From Catellatospora coxensis (GTDB lineage Bacteria > Actinomycetota > Actinomycetes > Mycobacteriales > Micromonosporaceae): a stretch of 32,280 bases of DNA. Location: positions 1 through 32,280 of the forward strand of contig NZ_BONI01000096.1 of assembly GCF_016862635.1 (NCBI RefSeq). The letters are read 5' to 3'. Below are positions 14,997 to 23,227 of this stretch, piece by piece (position 1 is the first letter of the stretch; each line of letters starts with the position of its first letter). The translations under genes and the position numbers were made by a program. A model generated the notes under the pieces. It was not told where the DNA came from, did no database searches, and saw nothing but the letters and a program-made list of their open reading frames with translations.

Positions 14997-16325
14997 TCAG
15001 GGCCGGGTGCGGACCGTCATGTGCAGGCCGCCCTTGGGCCGGATCGTCGCCTGCCCGGACAGTCGGGCGGGCCGGCCGGAGACCGGTTCCAGGGTGACCC
15101 GGGGCACCAGGGTGGCCAGCACCAGCGCGATCTCGGCCTCGGCGAAGCGGTTGCCGACGCAGATCCGCGGGCCGTCGCCGAACGGCAGGTACGCCTCGCG
15201 CGAGACCTCGGCCCCGGGGGCGAAGCGCTCGGGCCGGAACTCCTCGGGCTCCGGCCAGTACGCCGGGTCGGTGTGGATGACGTACGGGCTGAAGAACAGG
15301 ATCTGCCCCGCCTTGACGGTGTGCCCGCCGAGCCGCGTGTCGGCGACCGGGGTGCGGTCGAACAGCCAGCCCGGGGGCCAGCGGCGCAGCGTCTCCTTCA
15401 CGACCTGGCCCAGGTAGGGCAGGTTCGGCAGGTCGGCCATGGTGGCGGGGCGCTCGCCGAGCACCTCGGCGACCTCGGCGCGCAGCCTCTCCACGATCTC
15501 CGGGTGCCGGCCCAGCTCGTAGAACGCCCAGGTCAGGGCGGTCGCACTGGTCTCGTGGCCGGCGAAGAACATGGTCAGCAGCTCGTCGCGGATCTCGGTG
15601 TCGGTCAGCGCCGGGCCGCCCTCGGGGTCCTTCGCGCTGATCAGCATCGAGAGCAGGTCGCCGCCGTCGCCGCCCTGCTCGCGGCGGCGCCGGATCAGCT
15701 CGTACGACAGCCGGTCCGTCCGGGCCACGCTGGCCTTGCGCCACCGGTGCGTCTTCGTGGGCACCCAGCCGGGCAGCAGCCCGAAGGAGAGCAGGTAGGC
15801 GTTGAGCGAGTTGACGAAGTCGTGCACCGCGGCGAACACCTCGTCGCCGTCGTCGTCCACGGTGAACAGGGACTGCCCGACGATGCGCAGGGTCAGCCGC
15901 GTCATCTCCTCGACGACCTCGACGCGCTGCCCGTCGACCCAGGAGCCGAGCAGGCGCCGCGACTCGCCGACCATGATCTCGCCGTACCGCGCGATGCGCT
16001 GGGTGTGCAGGCTCGGCAGCACCAGGCGGCGGTGCCGGCGGTTCTCCGCGCCCTCGCGGGTGAGCAAGCCGTCGCCGACGTGGCCCTGCAGCAGCCGGGT
16101 GGTGCGCCACGACTTGGCGAACTCCTGCGGCCGCTTGACCAGCATCTCGTGCACCAGCACCGGATCGGCGACGAGCAGCATCGACAGCGGGCCCATCCGC
16201 ACCCGGCTCACCGGCCCCATGGTGCGGGCCGTGTGCTGCAGGAAGCCCGGCATGTCGCGGTTCATCTCGCGCAGGTTGCCGAGCAGCGGCAGGCCGGGCG
16301 GGGAGGGGATGGTCTCCGTCGTCAC
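14997..16325 (-). CDS. Cytochrome P450
   Basis: 442 residues from the GTG at 16325. This is a haem monooxygenase with all core signatures: I-helix AGHETSATAL (from residue 255), K-helix ETLRRW (311-316) and the haem-binding loop FGDGPRICVG with the ligand Cys at 389. The N-terminus is proline-rich (PSPPGLPLLGNL), with no strong membrane anchor, so it is probably soluble. Substrate and redox partner are unknown, and no ferredoxin gene is adjacent. The frame continues to a GTG at 16355, directly beside the tatD stop; TAACCT seven bases before the 16325 GTG favours the shorter form. It lies between tatD and ksgA, where rpfB is usual in relatives. Confidence 0.93.
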   Translation of the reverse strand: MTTETIPSPPGLPLLGNLREMNRDMPGFLQHTARTMGPVSRVRMGPLSMLLVADPVLVHEMLVKRPQEFAKSWRTTRLLQGHVGDGLLTREGAENRRHRRLVLPSLHTQRIARYGEIMVGESRRLLGSWVDGQRVEVVEEMTRLTLRIVGQSLFTVDDDGDEVFAAVHDFVNSLNAYLLSFGLLPGWVPTKTHRWRKASVARTDRLSYELIRRRREQGGDGGDLLSMLISAKDPEGGPALTDTEIRDELLTMFFAGHETSATALTWAFYELGRHPEIVERLRAEVAEVLGERPATMADLPNLPYLGQVVKETLRRWPPGWLFDRTPVADTRLGGHTVKAGQILFFSPYVIHTDPAYWPEPEEFRPERFAPGAEVSREAYLPFGDGPRICVGNRFAEAEIALVLATLVPRVTLEPVSGRPARLSGQATIRPKGGLHMTVRTRP

Positions 16326-16332
16326 ATCGACG

Positions 16333-16338
16333 AGGTTA
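16333..16338 (-). promoter_or_regulatory. Candidate -10 for a leaderless P450 transcript
   Basis: The minus strand reads TAACCT followed by 7 nt and the GTG at 16325. The -35 is weak. If real, the P450 has its own promoter 18 nt past the tatD stop and is not simply part of a tatD operon. Confidence 0.45.
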
Positions 16339-16355
16339 GACGTCCCCCGCGACAC

Positions 16356-17210
16356 TCACCAGGGTCCGAAGATCCGGTTCCCGTTGTCCGAGATCGCCTC
16401 GCACATCTCGGCCAGCGGCATGCCCTTGGCCTCGGCAAGCGCCCGCACCGTCAGCGGGATCAGGTAGGAGGCGTTGGGCCTGCCCCGAAACGGCATCGGC
16501 GTCAGGTAGGGCGCGTCGGTCTCGACCAGGATCTGGCGGGGCGGGGTCAGCGCCGCCGCCGCCCGCAGCTGCGGGGCGTTCTTGAAGGTGACCGTGCCGG
16601 CGAAGGACAGCACGAAGCCGCGCCGCACGCACTCGGCGGCGAACGCCTCGTCGCCGGAGAAGCAGTGCATCACCACGGTCTCGGGCGCGCCCTCGTCGTC
16701 GAGCACCCGCAGGATGTCGGCGTGGGCGTCGCGGTCGTGGATGACCAGCGGCTTGCCGACCCGCTTGGCCAGCGCGATGTGGGCCCGGAAGCTGCGTTCC
16801 TGCGGCCGCAACCCCTCTTCCCTGGTACGGAAGAAGTCCAGGCCCGTCTCGCCGATGCCACGCACCCGCGGGTCCTCGGCCAGCGCCGCGATCTCGGCGA
16901 GCGCCGCGTCCAGGTCGGACAGGCGCGGGGCCTCGTTCGGGTGCAGCGCCACGGTGGCGACGACGGCGGGGTGCTCGGCGGCGCAGGCCACGCCCCAGCG
17001 CGACGACTTCACGTCGACACCCACCTGCACCAGCCGGTCCACGCCGACCTTCGCGGCCGCGTCGATCTGGGTGGCCGGGTCGCCGCCGTCCTCGGCGACG
17101 ATGTCGAGGTGGGTGTGGCTGTCCAGCACCGGGTGCGGCAGCGGCTCCGGGGCGGGCGGGAAGGACTCCCAGCGGCGTTCGGCGGCCCGCGCGGCGCGAT
17201 CGTTCGTCAC
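16356..17210 (-). CDS. tatD: TatD family metal-dependent deoxyribonuclease
   Basis: 284 residues starting with GTG. TatD proteins are TIM-barrel hydrolases acting as 3'-5' exonucleases or in DNA repair. Metal-binding motifs are intact: DSHTHLD, GIGETGLDFF, VIHDRDAHAD, MHCFSGD and VETDAPYLTP. Length is slightly above the usual 260 because of an N-terminal extension of about 25 residues. An ATG six bases further upstream is closed at once by an in-frame TGA, so the GTG at 17210 is the likely start. In many actinobacteria it neighbours metG, rpfB and ksgA; here an unrecognised divergent gene separates it from metG and a P450 follows it. Confidence 0.93.
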   Translation of the reverse strand: MTNDRAARAAERRWESFPPAPEPLPHPVLDSHTHLDIVAEDGGDPATQIDAAAKVGVDRLVQVGVDVKSSRWGVACAAEHPAVVATVALHPNEAPRLSDLDAALAEIAALAEDPRVRGIGETGLDFFRTREEGLRPQERSFRAHIALAKRVGKPLVIHDRDAHADILRVLDDEGAPETVVMHCFSGDEAFAAECVRRGFVLSFAGTVTFKNAPQLRAAAALTPPRQILVETDAPYLTPMPFRGRPNASYLIPLTVRALAEAKGMPLAEMCEAISDNGNRIFGPW

Positions 17211-17302
17211 CCGGCCATGATCCCACCCGGCGCTGCCGTCGGTGAGCGGACCGTCTCGTTGCGAGGTCGATCACCCTGCGCGCGGCCTTCTGTTCAGTCC
17301 GT

Positions 17303-17332
17303 GTTCACCTGGGCGGCACGCGCGGATATTAA
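17303..17332 (+). promoter_or_regulatory. Candidate promoter of the 410-residue hypothetical gene
   Basis: GTTCAC (17303-17308), an 18-nt spacer and TATTAA (17327-17332) resemble a primary-sigma promoter. The GTG start follows 11 nt after the -10, so the leader would be only a few nucleotides. Confidence 0.5.
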
Positions 17333-17343
17333 CGTCGGAGTTC

Positions 17344-18576
17344 GTGACGACCGTCAATGACACCGAGCGCGGCACGGTCCTCGTGGACGGCCGCGCCTAC
17401 GCCGCGGACGCGATCGCCGGTGGCGCCGCGTACGAACTGTTCAGTGAGACGCCCGCGCCGGGCTTCCTGCGCCTGGACAACCCGGCCCGGTGGGCGTACC
17501 ACCGCTTCGTGCCGGCCGCCGAGGTCACCGCGGGCGCGCAGGCACTGGCCGCGTCGCATCCGGAGTCGCCGCTGTGCGCGCCGCTGTCGCGTGCGGTGAG
17601 CTGGGAGCACGTGCACCGGCTGAGCCAGCGCCCGCCCCGGGACCGGCAGGCCGCCGGGCTGATCGGCACCGTGCGGTCCAGCGCCGCCGTACGCCGGGGC
17701 ACCCGGATGGTCATGCCGCTGACCCCCACCGGAGTCACCGCACTGCTGCGCGGCCGGCTGCCGCACGGCTTCTGCTACCGCGAGTGGGACCTCGCGCACC
17801 TGCGCACCCCGGCCGAGCTGGCGGTGCTCGGCGCGGGCGGCACCGGGGCCCAGGACCCCGCCGACGAGATCGCCTACCTGCTGCGCTGGCGGGCCGTCGA
17901 CCCGCGCGACTACCAGCCGTCGAGCGGGGACGCGGTCGCCGGGCTGGTCGCGATGCCGCCCCACGACCGGGTCGGCGCGGCGGTGCTGGGCACCGGGTTC
18001 GCGCCGAGCAGCAGCGAGCTGATCCCCGAGTGGATCACCGCGGACTTCGCCGACCTGCCGCTGCCCGCGCACGCCGCGCTGGTGGCGTACGTGCCGGACG
18101 GCACCGAGATCGTGCTCTACACCTTCCAGCCCGAGCAGCGGGGCTGGCTGCGCCTGGTCGGGCCGCAGTGGCGGCGGCTGCTGCACCCGCTGCGCGAGAT
18201 CAGCGCGGACCAGGAGTACCTGCCGATCCCGCGTACCGAGGCGGTGTTCAGCCGGCTGATCGGCACGTTCCGCGGCGAGGAGTACGAGGCCGTCGCCGAC
18301 CCGCCGGAGGAGTTCCGGGTGCTGGCGATGAGCCGGGCCGCCCGCTACCCGGTCGAGTCGCTGCTGCGGCGCACCCGCTACGCGCACTGGCGCGGCGCGC
18401 CCTGCACCGTGCTCGCGGCGGACAGCACCTGGGTGCGGCTGCGCCTGTGCCGCCCCGACCCGCAGAACGTGGCCGCGCTGGGCGCGCAGTGCTACGAACG
18501 GGGCATCTACGAGGCCTGGGCGCCGGCGACCGAGGTCACCGACGCCCAGGACGTCAACATCCCGTACCCGCTCTAG
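17344..18576 (+). CDS. Hypothetical protein, unrecognised, 410 residues
   Basis: I do not recognise the family. The protein appears soluble, with no signal peptide or membrane segments, and is rich in Arg, Pro, Ala and Trp. The N-terminal segment [19 protein letters not shown] and the C-terminal segment [15 protein letters not shown] look related, hinting at a duplicated small beta domain at the two ends. The middle (about 115-300) contains [15 protein letters not shown] and [16 protein letters not shown]. Codon use matches its neighbours, so this is a real gene. A candidate promoter lies just upstream. Its stop overlaps the metG stop on the shared palindrome CTAG (18573-18576), leaving no room for a terminator between these convergent genes. 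Confidence 0.85.
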   Translation: MTTVNDTERGTVLVDGRAYAADAIAGGAAYELFSETPAPGFLRLDNPARWAYHRFVPAAEVTAGAQALAASHPESPLCAPLSRAVSWEHVHRLSQRPPRDRQAAGLIGTVRSSAAVRRGTRMVMPLTPTGVTALLRGRLPHGFCYREWDLAHLRTPAELAVLGAGGTGAQDPADEIAYLLRWRAVDPRDYQPSSGDAVAGLVAMPPHDRVGAAVLGTGFAPSSSELIPEWITADFADLPLPAHAALVAYVPDGTEIVLYTFQPEQRGWLRLVGPQWRRLLHPLREISADQEYLPIPRTEAVFSRLIGTFRGEEYEAVADPPEEFRVLAMSRAARYPVESLLRRTRYAHWRGAPCTVLAADSTWVRLRLCRPDPQNVAALGAQCYERGIYEAWAPATEVTDAQDVNIPYPL

Positions 18577-20348
18577 CCTTCGAGCCGGGCCAGCTCCTCG
18601 TCCACGATGGACGGGTCCAGCTTCTTGAACACCGGCGTCGGCGCGCTCAGCGGCGTGCCGGCGCGCAGCTCGCGCGGCTCCCACTTGGCCCCGACGGTGT
18701 AGTCGCCGGTCAGCACCGGGTAGCCGGGGCCGCCGTCGAGATCGGACACCTCGACGATCTCCGGCATCGGCGCGTGCACGCCCTCGCCGCCGAGCAGCGT
18801 GTGGATCTTCTGCGCGGCGTGCGGCAGGAACGGGGTCAGCAGCGTGTTGCAGTCGGTGATCGCCTGCAGCGCGGTGTGCAGGATGGTGGCCAGCCGGGGC
18901 CGGTCCTCCTCCGCCTTGATCTTCCACGGCGACTGGTCGGACAGGTACTTGTTGGCCTCGCCGACGATGCGCATCGCCTCGTTGATCGCGGCCTTCTGCT
19001 TGTGGTTCTCCAGCAGGTTGCCGACCGTCGTGAAGCCGCCGCGCACCGTCTCCAGCAGCGCGGTGTCCTCGGCGGTCAGGTCACCGGCCATCGGCACCGC
19101 GCCGAAGTTCTTCGCCGCCATCGAGATGGTCCGGTTGACCAGGTTGCCCCAGCCCGCGACCAGCTCGTCGTTGTTGCGGCGCAGGAACTCCGCCCAGGTG
19201 AAGTCGGTGTCGGTGGTCTCCGGACCGGCCACCGCGATGTAGTAGCGCAGCGCGTCGGCGTCGTAGCGGGCCAGGAAGTCACGCACGTAGATGACGACCC
19301 GGCGCGACGAGGAGAACTTGCGGCCCTCCATCGTCAGGTACTCGCTGGACACCACCTCGGTGGGCAGGCCCAGCTCGCCGAGCTCGCCCGGCTTGCCGCC
19401 CTTGTCGCCCTTGCCGTCGTAGCCGAGCAGGATCGCCGGCCAGATCAGCGAGTGGAAGACGATGTTGTCCTTGCCCATGAAGTAGTACGAGCGGCCGTCC
19501 TCGGACTGCCACCACCTGCGCCACGCCTCCGGGTCGCCGGAGCGGCGCGCCCACTCGATCGAGGCCGACAGGTAGCCGATGACCGCGTCGAACCAGACGT
19601 AGAAGCGCTTGGTGTCCCAGCCCTCCTTCGGGATCGGCACACCCCAGTCCAGGTCCCGGGTGATCGCGCGGGGGCGCAGGTCGGCCACCAGGTTCTTGGA
19701 GAAGCGCAGCACGTTGGGCCGCCATCCCTCGCGGGTGTCCAGCCACGCGCCCAGCGCCTCGGCGAACGCCGACAGGTCGAGGAAGTAGTGCTCCGAGTCC
19801 ACGAACTCCGGCGTCTCGCCGTTGATCTTCGACTTGGGGTTGATCAGGTCGATCGGGTCCAGCTGGTTGCCGCAGTTGTCGCACTGGTCGCCGCGGGCGC
19901 TGGTGTAGCCGCAGATCGGGCAGGTGCCCTCGATGTACCGGTCGGGCAGGCCGCGGCCGGTCGACGGGGAGATCGCGGCCTGGGTGGTCTTCGCGATCAC
20001 GTACCCGTTGTCGAACAGGGCCGTGAACAGCTCCTGCACCACGGCGTAGTGGTTGCGGGTGGTGGTCCGGGTGAACAGGTCGTAGGCCAGGCCCAGGCCG
20101 TGCAGATCCTCGACGATCATCCGGTTGTACTTGTCGACGGCTTCGCGGGGCGTGATGCCCTCGGCGTCGGCCTGCACCTGGATCGGCGTGCCGTGCTCGT
20201 CGGTGCCCGACACCATGAGCACGTCGTGGCCCGCCATGCGCATGTACCGGCTGAATACGTCGGAGGGCACTCCGAAACCGGAGACATGACCGATGTGGCG
20301 CGGGCCGTTGGCATAAGGCCAGGCGACCGCGGCGAGAACGTGACTCAT
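18573..20348 (-). CDS. metG: Methionyl-tRNA synthetase
   Basis: 591 residues from the ATG at 20348. It charges initiator and elongator tRNA-Met. The class I signature HIGH is at 18-21 and the KMSKS-equivalent loop is KFSSS at 344-348. A zinc-knuckle CPIC...CDNC uses Cys 143, 146, 156 and 159. The tRNA-binding helical domain follows to about 530; there is no C-terminal EMAP/Trbp111 extension. The frame remains open for over 350 codons upstream, antisense to the next gene, and that part is not protein-like. The ATG has no ribosome-binding site but sits 8 nt after TACGCT. The 3' end overlaps the convergent hypothetical gene. Confidence 0.97.
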   Translation of the reverse strand: MSHVLAAVAWPYANGPRHIGHVSGFGVPSDVFSRYMRMAGHDVLMVSGTDEHGTPIQVQADAEGITPREAVDKYNRMIVEDLHGLGLAYDLFTRTTTRNHYAVVQELFTALFDNGYVIAKTTQAAISPSTGRGLPDRYIEGTCPICGYTSARGDQCDNCGNQLDPIDLINPKSKINGETPEFVDSEHYFLDLSAFAEALGAWLDTREGWRPNVLRFSKNLVADLRPRAITRDLDWGVPIPKEGWDTKRFYVWFDAVIGYLSASIEWARRSGDPEAWRRWWQSEDGRSYYFMGKDNIVFHSLIWPAILLGYDGKGDKGGKPGELGELGLPTEVVSSEYLTMEGRKFSSSRRVVIYVRDFLARYDADALRYYIAVAGPETTDTDFTWAEFLRRNNDELVAGWGNLVNRTISMAAKNFGAVPMAGDLTAEDTALLETVRGGFTTVGNLLENHKQKAAINEAMRIVGEANKYLSDQSPWKIKAEEDRPRLATILHTALQAITDCNTLLTPFLPHAAQKIHTLLGGEGVHAPMPEIVEVSDLDGGPGYPVLTGDYTVGAKWEPRELRAGTPLSAPTPVFKKLDPSIVDEELARLEG

Positions 20349-20356
20349 GACTAACC

Positions 20357-20362
20357 AGCGTA
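20357..20362 (-). promoter_or_regulatory. Candidate -10 for a leaderless metG transcript
   Basis: The minus strand reads TACGCT, then 8 nt, then the metG ATG. The hexamer and spacing resemble the elements before ispE and the mannosyltransferase gene. The -35 is not clear. Confidence 0.45.
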
Positions 20363-20472
20363 GTGAAGGCCACCGCTGCCGCGCGAACCGGTTGTCGCCT
20401 CGTACGACACGCGCGGCAAATCCGCTTGTCGGGTGTCCGACTGGAGTGAAATGACCAGGTATGAGGGATAAC

Positions 20473-22107
20473 GTGGACAGCCTCGCGCACGATGAGCCCA
20501 CCCAGCGGGTCGAGCCCGGCACGGCCCCCGGCCGCGACGAACCCCACCCCTCCCGGCCCGTCCGGTCCGGCACGCTCGTCGCGCCGCCCCCGCCCGGCCT
20601 GGTGGCCCTGCCCGTCGACGTGGACGCCCCGTGGCGCCGCCCCGACGAAGCGCCCAAGCCACCCCGGGCTGCCACACCCGACCCGACTCCGCAGGCGACG
20701 ACGCCACCGGATGCGGTCGCGCACGCGACGCCGCAGGACGCGCCGGATGCGGTCGCACCCGCGATGCTGCCGGACGCGCCGTCGCCGGGCACGACGTCAC
20801 AGGACGTGGCGTCACCGGGCACGGCGGCACAGGACGCGGCGGCCCCGATGGTTCGCACACCGGACCAGGCAGATGTCCCCGACACCGCCCCGGCCGCCGA
20901 CGGGCCGGCCGAGCAGCCGGTGCGCGCGGCATCGCCGCGGCAGGTCGAGAGCGCGCCCGCCGTTCCGCACCCCGACCCGGCCGTACCCGCGGAACTCACC
21001 CGACACGCGGCACCCGCCGGCGCCGTCGAGCCCGCCCATGCCGTCGAGACCCGCGCCACCGAATCCGCGCACGCCCCGGAGCCCGCGGAGCGCGCGCACC
21101 CCGCCTGGCTCGGCGAGCCGACCGGTCGCTTCGACCTCGACCTGCCGGAGCACGGCCGCACCAACCCGTCCTGGCTCGGCGAGCCCACCCGCCGCCCCGA
21201 TCCCGACGTGCCGTTCGACCAGTACGCGCTACCCGACGACCCGCCACCGGCCGCGTTCGGCCGGGGAGTCGACGCCGCGCCGGCCCGGCCGGTGACCGGC
21301 CCGGCGCGCGCGGCGCGGGACGCCGTGACGATCGACCTGGCCGAGGACGACTGGCACGCCGACCTGCCGGACCCCGTCGGCGGATCCGCGTCCGGCTCCC
21401 CCACGCCGGCCATCCCCGCGCCGCCCGGGGCGCACCGGCCGGTGGCGGCCGGAGCCGCTCAGCCGCCGGCTGCCGGGTACTCCGCGCCCACCGAGGCGTT
21501 CACCATGCCGGTGCAGGAGGTCCCCCGGGAGAGCTGGATCGACCCGCGACTGCGCGGCGGCCGCCGCGCCCGGCCGGAGGACGCTCCGAAACGCAAGCGG
21601 GCGAGGCCGCCGCGCGCGCCCCGGCGGACCGCGGTCGCGATGCCGCTGCTGATCCTGTTCGCGCTGGTCGCCGCGTTCTTCAGCTGGGTCAGCGCGGAGC
21701 CGCTGTGGCTCGCGATGGGTCACGGCAAGACCGGCACGCTGACCGTCACCAGCTGCGCGGGCAGCGGGCTGCTGCAGCGCTGCGTGGGCGAGTTCGCCAC
21801 ACCGGCGCGCGACTTCACCGCCGTCCCGGTCGACGTGTTCGGCCCGCCCGGGCAGGCCGAGGGCCTGAGCGCCCCGGCCCGCATCGTCGGCGCGAACAGC
21901 CACCGGGCGTACGTCACCAACGGCACCGGCGGCCTGCACCTGCGCTGGATCGTCGGGCTGTCGATCGTGCTGCTCTGCTCGATCGCCATCGTCTTCGCCA
22001 CCGGCGCCCTGCGCCTGCCGGAGCGCCGCGAACGCCTCGCCGCCGCCGGCCTCGCCTTCGCCGGCCCGTTCCTCATCACCATCGGCTTCCTGGCCGCCAC
22101 CTTCTGA
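20473..22107 (+). CDS. Pro/Ala-rich membrane protein with repeats, function unknown
   Basis: 544 residues from the GTG at 20473, which has GAGGG six bases before it; an ATG at 20461 is the alternative. Residues 1 to about 385 are hydrophilic, low-complexity and Pro/Ala/Asp-rich. They include a 10-residue tandem repeat ([20 protein letters not shown]) and a 22-residue tandem repeat centred on WLGEPT. A basic stretch ([13 protein letters not shown]) leads into a first hydrophobic helix ([17 protein letters not shown]). A compact extracytoplasmic domain with a Cys pair ([12 protein letters not shown]) follows, then two C-terminal helices. The predicted topology has a long cytoplasmic tail and three membrane spans. 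It may be a scaffold or envelope protein, but no family is recognised. It diverges from metG. Confidence 0.85.
   Translation: MDSLAHDEPTQRVEPGTAPGRDEPHPSRPVRSGTLVAPPPPGLVALPVDVDAPWRRPDEAPKPPRAATPDPTPQATTPPDAVAHATPQDAPDAVAPAMLPDAPSPGTTSQDVASPGTAAQDAAAPMVRTPDQADVPDTAPAADGPAEQPVRAASPRQVESAPAVPHPDPAVPAELTRHAAPAGAVEPAHAVETRATESAHAPEPAERAHPAWLGEPTGRFDLDLPEHGRTNPSWLGEPTRRPDPDVPFDQYALPDDPPPAAFGRGVDAAPARPVTGPARAARDAVTIDLAEDDWHADLPDPVGGSASGSPTPAIPAPPGAHRPVAAGAAQPPAAGYSAPTEAFTMPVQEVPRESWIDPRLRGGRRARPEDAPKRKRARPPRAPRRTAVAMPLLILFALVAAFFSWVSAEPLWLAMGHGKTGTLTVTSCAGSGLLQRCVGEFATPARDFTAVPVDVFGPPGQAEGLSAPARIVGANSHRAYVTNGTGGLHLRWIVGLSIVLLCSIAIVFATGALRLPERRERLAAAGLAFAGPFLITIGFLAATF
20782..20841 (+). repeat. 30-bp tandem repeat within the Pro/Ala-rich gene
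   Basis: Two adjacent 30-nt units (20782-20811 and 20812-20841) encode [10 protein letters not shown] and [10 protein letters not shown]. The nearby CCGGATGCGGTCGC also occurs twice. This suggests expansion of the low-complexity tail by slippage. Confidence 0.75.
21097..21228 (+). repeat. 66-bp coding repeat with WLGEPT motif
   Basis: Two adjacent 66-nt units (21097-21162 and 21163-21228) encode 22-residue segments [17 protein letters not shown] and [17 protein letters not shown]. The conserved WLGEPT core stands out in otherwise disordered sequence and may be a short linear binding motif. Confidence 0.8.
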
Positions 22108-22134
22108 CCCCTCCGTCCCACCCCGATTTTCATT

Positions 22135-22193
22135 GACGCTGGCCTATCACATCGAGTTTTCGTGACTCGTACTCGATGTGATAGGCCAGCGTC
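22135..22193. repeat. Dispersed long inverted repeat, copy 3
   Basis: Perfect 22-bp arms (22135-22156 and 22172-22193) enclose a 15-nt loop. The arm reads GACGCTGGCCTATCACATCG plus AG. Compared with copies 1 and 2 it carries GCTGG/CCAGC in place of GTTGG/CCAAC, so the pair is conserved by a change in both arms. It lies between the converging membrane-protein gene (27 nt past its stop) and rsmI (118 nt from its stop). Confidence 0.92.
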
Positions 22194-22230
22194 TATTCGG
22201 GGACCGGGACGGCGGGACGGCGGGGCGGCG

Positions 22231-22326
22231 CGCGGGTGAGCGCGGGAGCGCGGGTGAGCGCGGGAGCGCGGGTGGAGCCGTGCGGGTGGGCGGCGGGTGG
22301 AGCCGTGCGGGTCAGCGGCGGGTGGA
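22231..22326. repeat. GC-rich tandem repeats at the end of rsmI
   Basis: Two 18-nt units CGCGGGTGAGCGCGGGAG (22231-22248, 22249-22266) are followed by a 25-nt unit beginning GCGGGTGGAGCCGTGCGG (22268-22292, 22293-22317) and a partial third copy to 22326. They fill the space between hairpin copy 3 and rsmI and overlap its last codons. Confidence 0.85.
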
Positions 22327-23142
22327 GAGGTCGTAGACGTCGCGTTTGGGGAGGCGGTGGGCCGCGGCCACGGCGGCGGCGGCGTCGCGGCGGGACATGC
22401 CCTCGGCCACGTGCGCGGCGACCTCGGCGATGAGCTGCTCGTCGGTCGGGCGGGTGGTGTCGGGCACCGCGCCCGCGACGACCAGGGTGATCTCGCCCCG
22501 GAACTCGTCCAGCTCCGCCAGCTCGGCCAGCGGCGCGCGGCGTACCTCCTCGTAGGTCTTGGTCAGCTCGCGGCACAGCGCGGCCGCGCGGTCGCCGCCG
22601 AAGGCCGCCACCAGGTCGGCGAGGGTGTCCTGGACGCGGTGGGTGGACTCGAAGAAGACCAGGGTGCGCTCCTCGGCCGCGAGCGCGGCCAGCCGGGCGC
22701 GCCGCTCGCCGCCCTTGCGCGGCAGGAAGCCCTCGAAGCAGAACCGGTCGCAGGGCAGCCCGGACAGCGCCAGCGCCGTGGTGACCGCGCTGGGGCCGGG
22801 GGCGCAGGTGACCGGCAGCCCGGCCGCGAGCACCGCCGCGACCAGCCGGTAGCCGGGGTCGCTGACGCTGGGCATGCCGCCGTCGGTCACCAGCGCCACC
22901 CGCTGCCCGTCGCGCATCGCCTCGACCAGTTCGGGGGTACGCCGCTCCTCGTTGCCCTCGAAGTACGAGACGATCTTGCCTGGTATGACGATGTCGAGGT
23001 CCCGGGCCAGCCGGAGCAGCCGCCGGGTGTCCTCGGCCGCGACCAGGTCGACCTCGGTGAGCACCTGGCGCAGCCGCGCCGAGGCGTCCGCGGGGTTGCC
23101 CAGCGGCGCACCGCACAGCACCAGCCCGGTCAGTTCCGCCAT
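22312..23142 (-). CDS. rsmI: 16S rRNA (cytidine-2'-O-)-methyltransferase
   Basis: 276 residues from the ATG at 23142, which follows AAGGCGGG. It 2'-O-methylates a cytidine of the 16S rRNA decoding centre using SAM. Family motifs are visible: LCGAPLGNPADAS at the N-terminus, VAAEDTRRLLRL, VTDGGMPSVSDPG, CAPGPSAVTTALALSGLPCD, FEGFLPRKGGER and FESTHRVQDTL. The frame opens 12 codons earlier, but the methyltransferase domain begins right after the chosen start. It diverges from the mannosyltransferase gene, an arrangement also known for mycobacterial Rv1003/Rv1002c. The last codons run into GC-rich tandem repeats, which could let alternative C-termini arise by slippage. Confidence 0.95.
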   Translation of the reverse strand: MAELTGLVLCGAPLGNPADASARLRQVLTEVDLVAAEDTRRLLRLARDLDIVIPGKIVSYFEGNEERRTPELVEAMRDGQRVALVTDGGMPSVSDPGYRLVAAVLAAGLPVTCAPGPSAVTTALALSGLPCDRFCFEGFLPRKGGERRARLAALAAEERTLVFFESTHRVQDTLADLVAAFGGDRAAALCRELTKTYEEVRRAPLAELAELDEFRGEITLVVAGAVPDTTRPTDEQLIAEVAAHVAEGMSRRDAAAAVAAAHRLPKRDVYDLSTRR

Positions 23143-23214
23143 CTGTACCCGCCTTCGATGTGTTCTTTTGCCGATCACCGTGAACTCAGGCGACGGTTTC
23201 GCAGTTTTTCAGCC

Positions 23215-23220
23215 TACGAT
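23215..23220 (+). promoter_or_regulatory. Candidate -10 for a leaderless mannosyltransferase transcript
   Basis: TACGAT, then 7 nt, then the GTG at 23228. No ribosome-binding site precedes the GTG, which fits a leaderless mRNA. The -35 region is weak. Confidence 0.45.
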
Positions 23221-23227
23221 CCTTGGC

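Noticed and set aside
14433-17360. Open frame of 975 codons on the plus strand
   Set aside because: Antisense to ksgA, the P450 and tatD, each with intact catalytic motifs; no recognisable domain in the shadow.
20349-21413. Extension of metG by more than 350 codons upstream
   Set aside because: The frame is open only because of GC-rich codon bias antisense to the Pro/Ala-rich gene. The synthetase begins at [21 protein letters not shown], and upstream residues are Ser/Gly/Ala-rich with no family match.
4218-22193. CRISPR or integron-like interpretation of the repeated hairpins
   Set aside because: The three copies are about 9.7 kb and 8.1 kb apart, are palindromic, have no spacers, no cas genes and no integrase, so neither an array nor attC sites fit.
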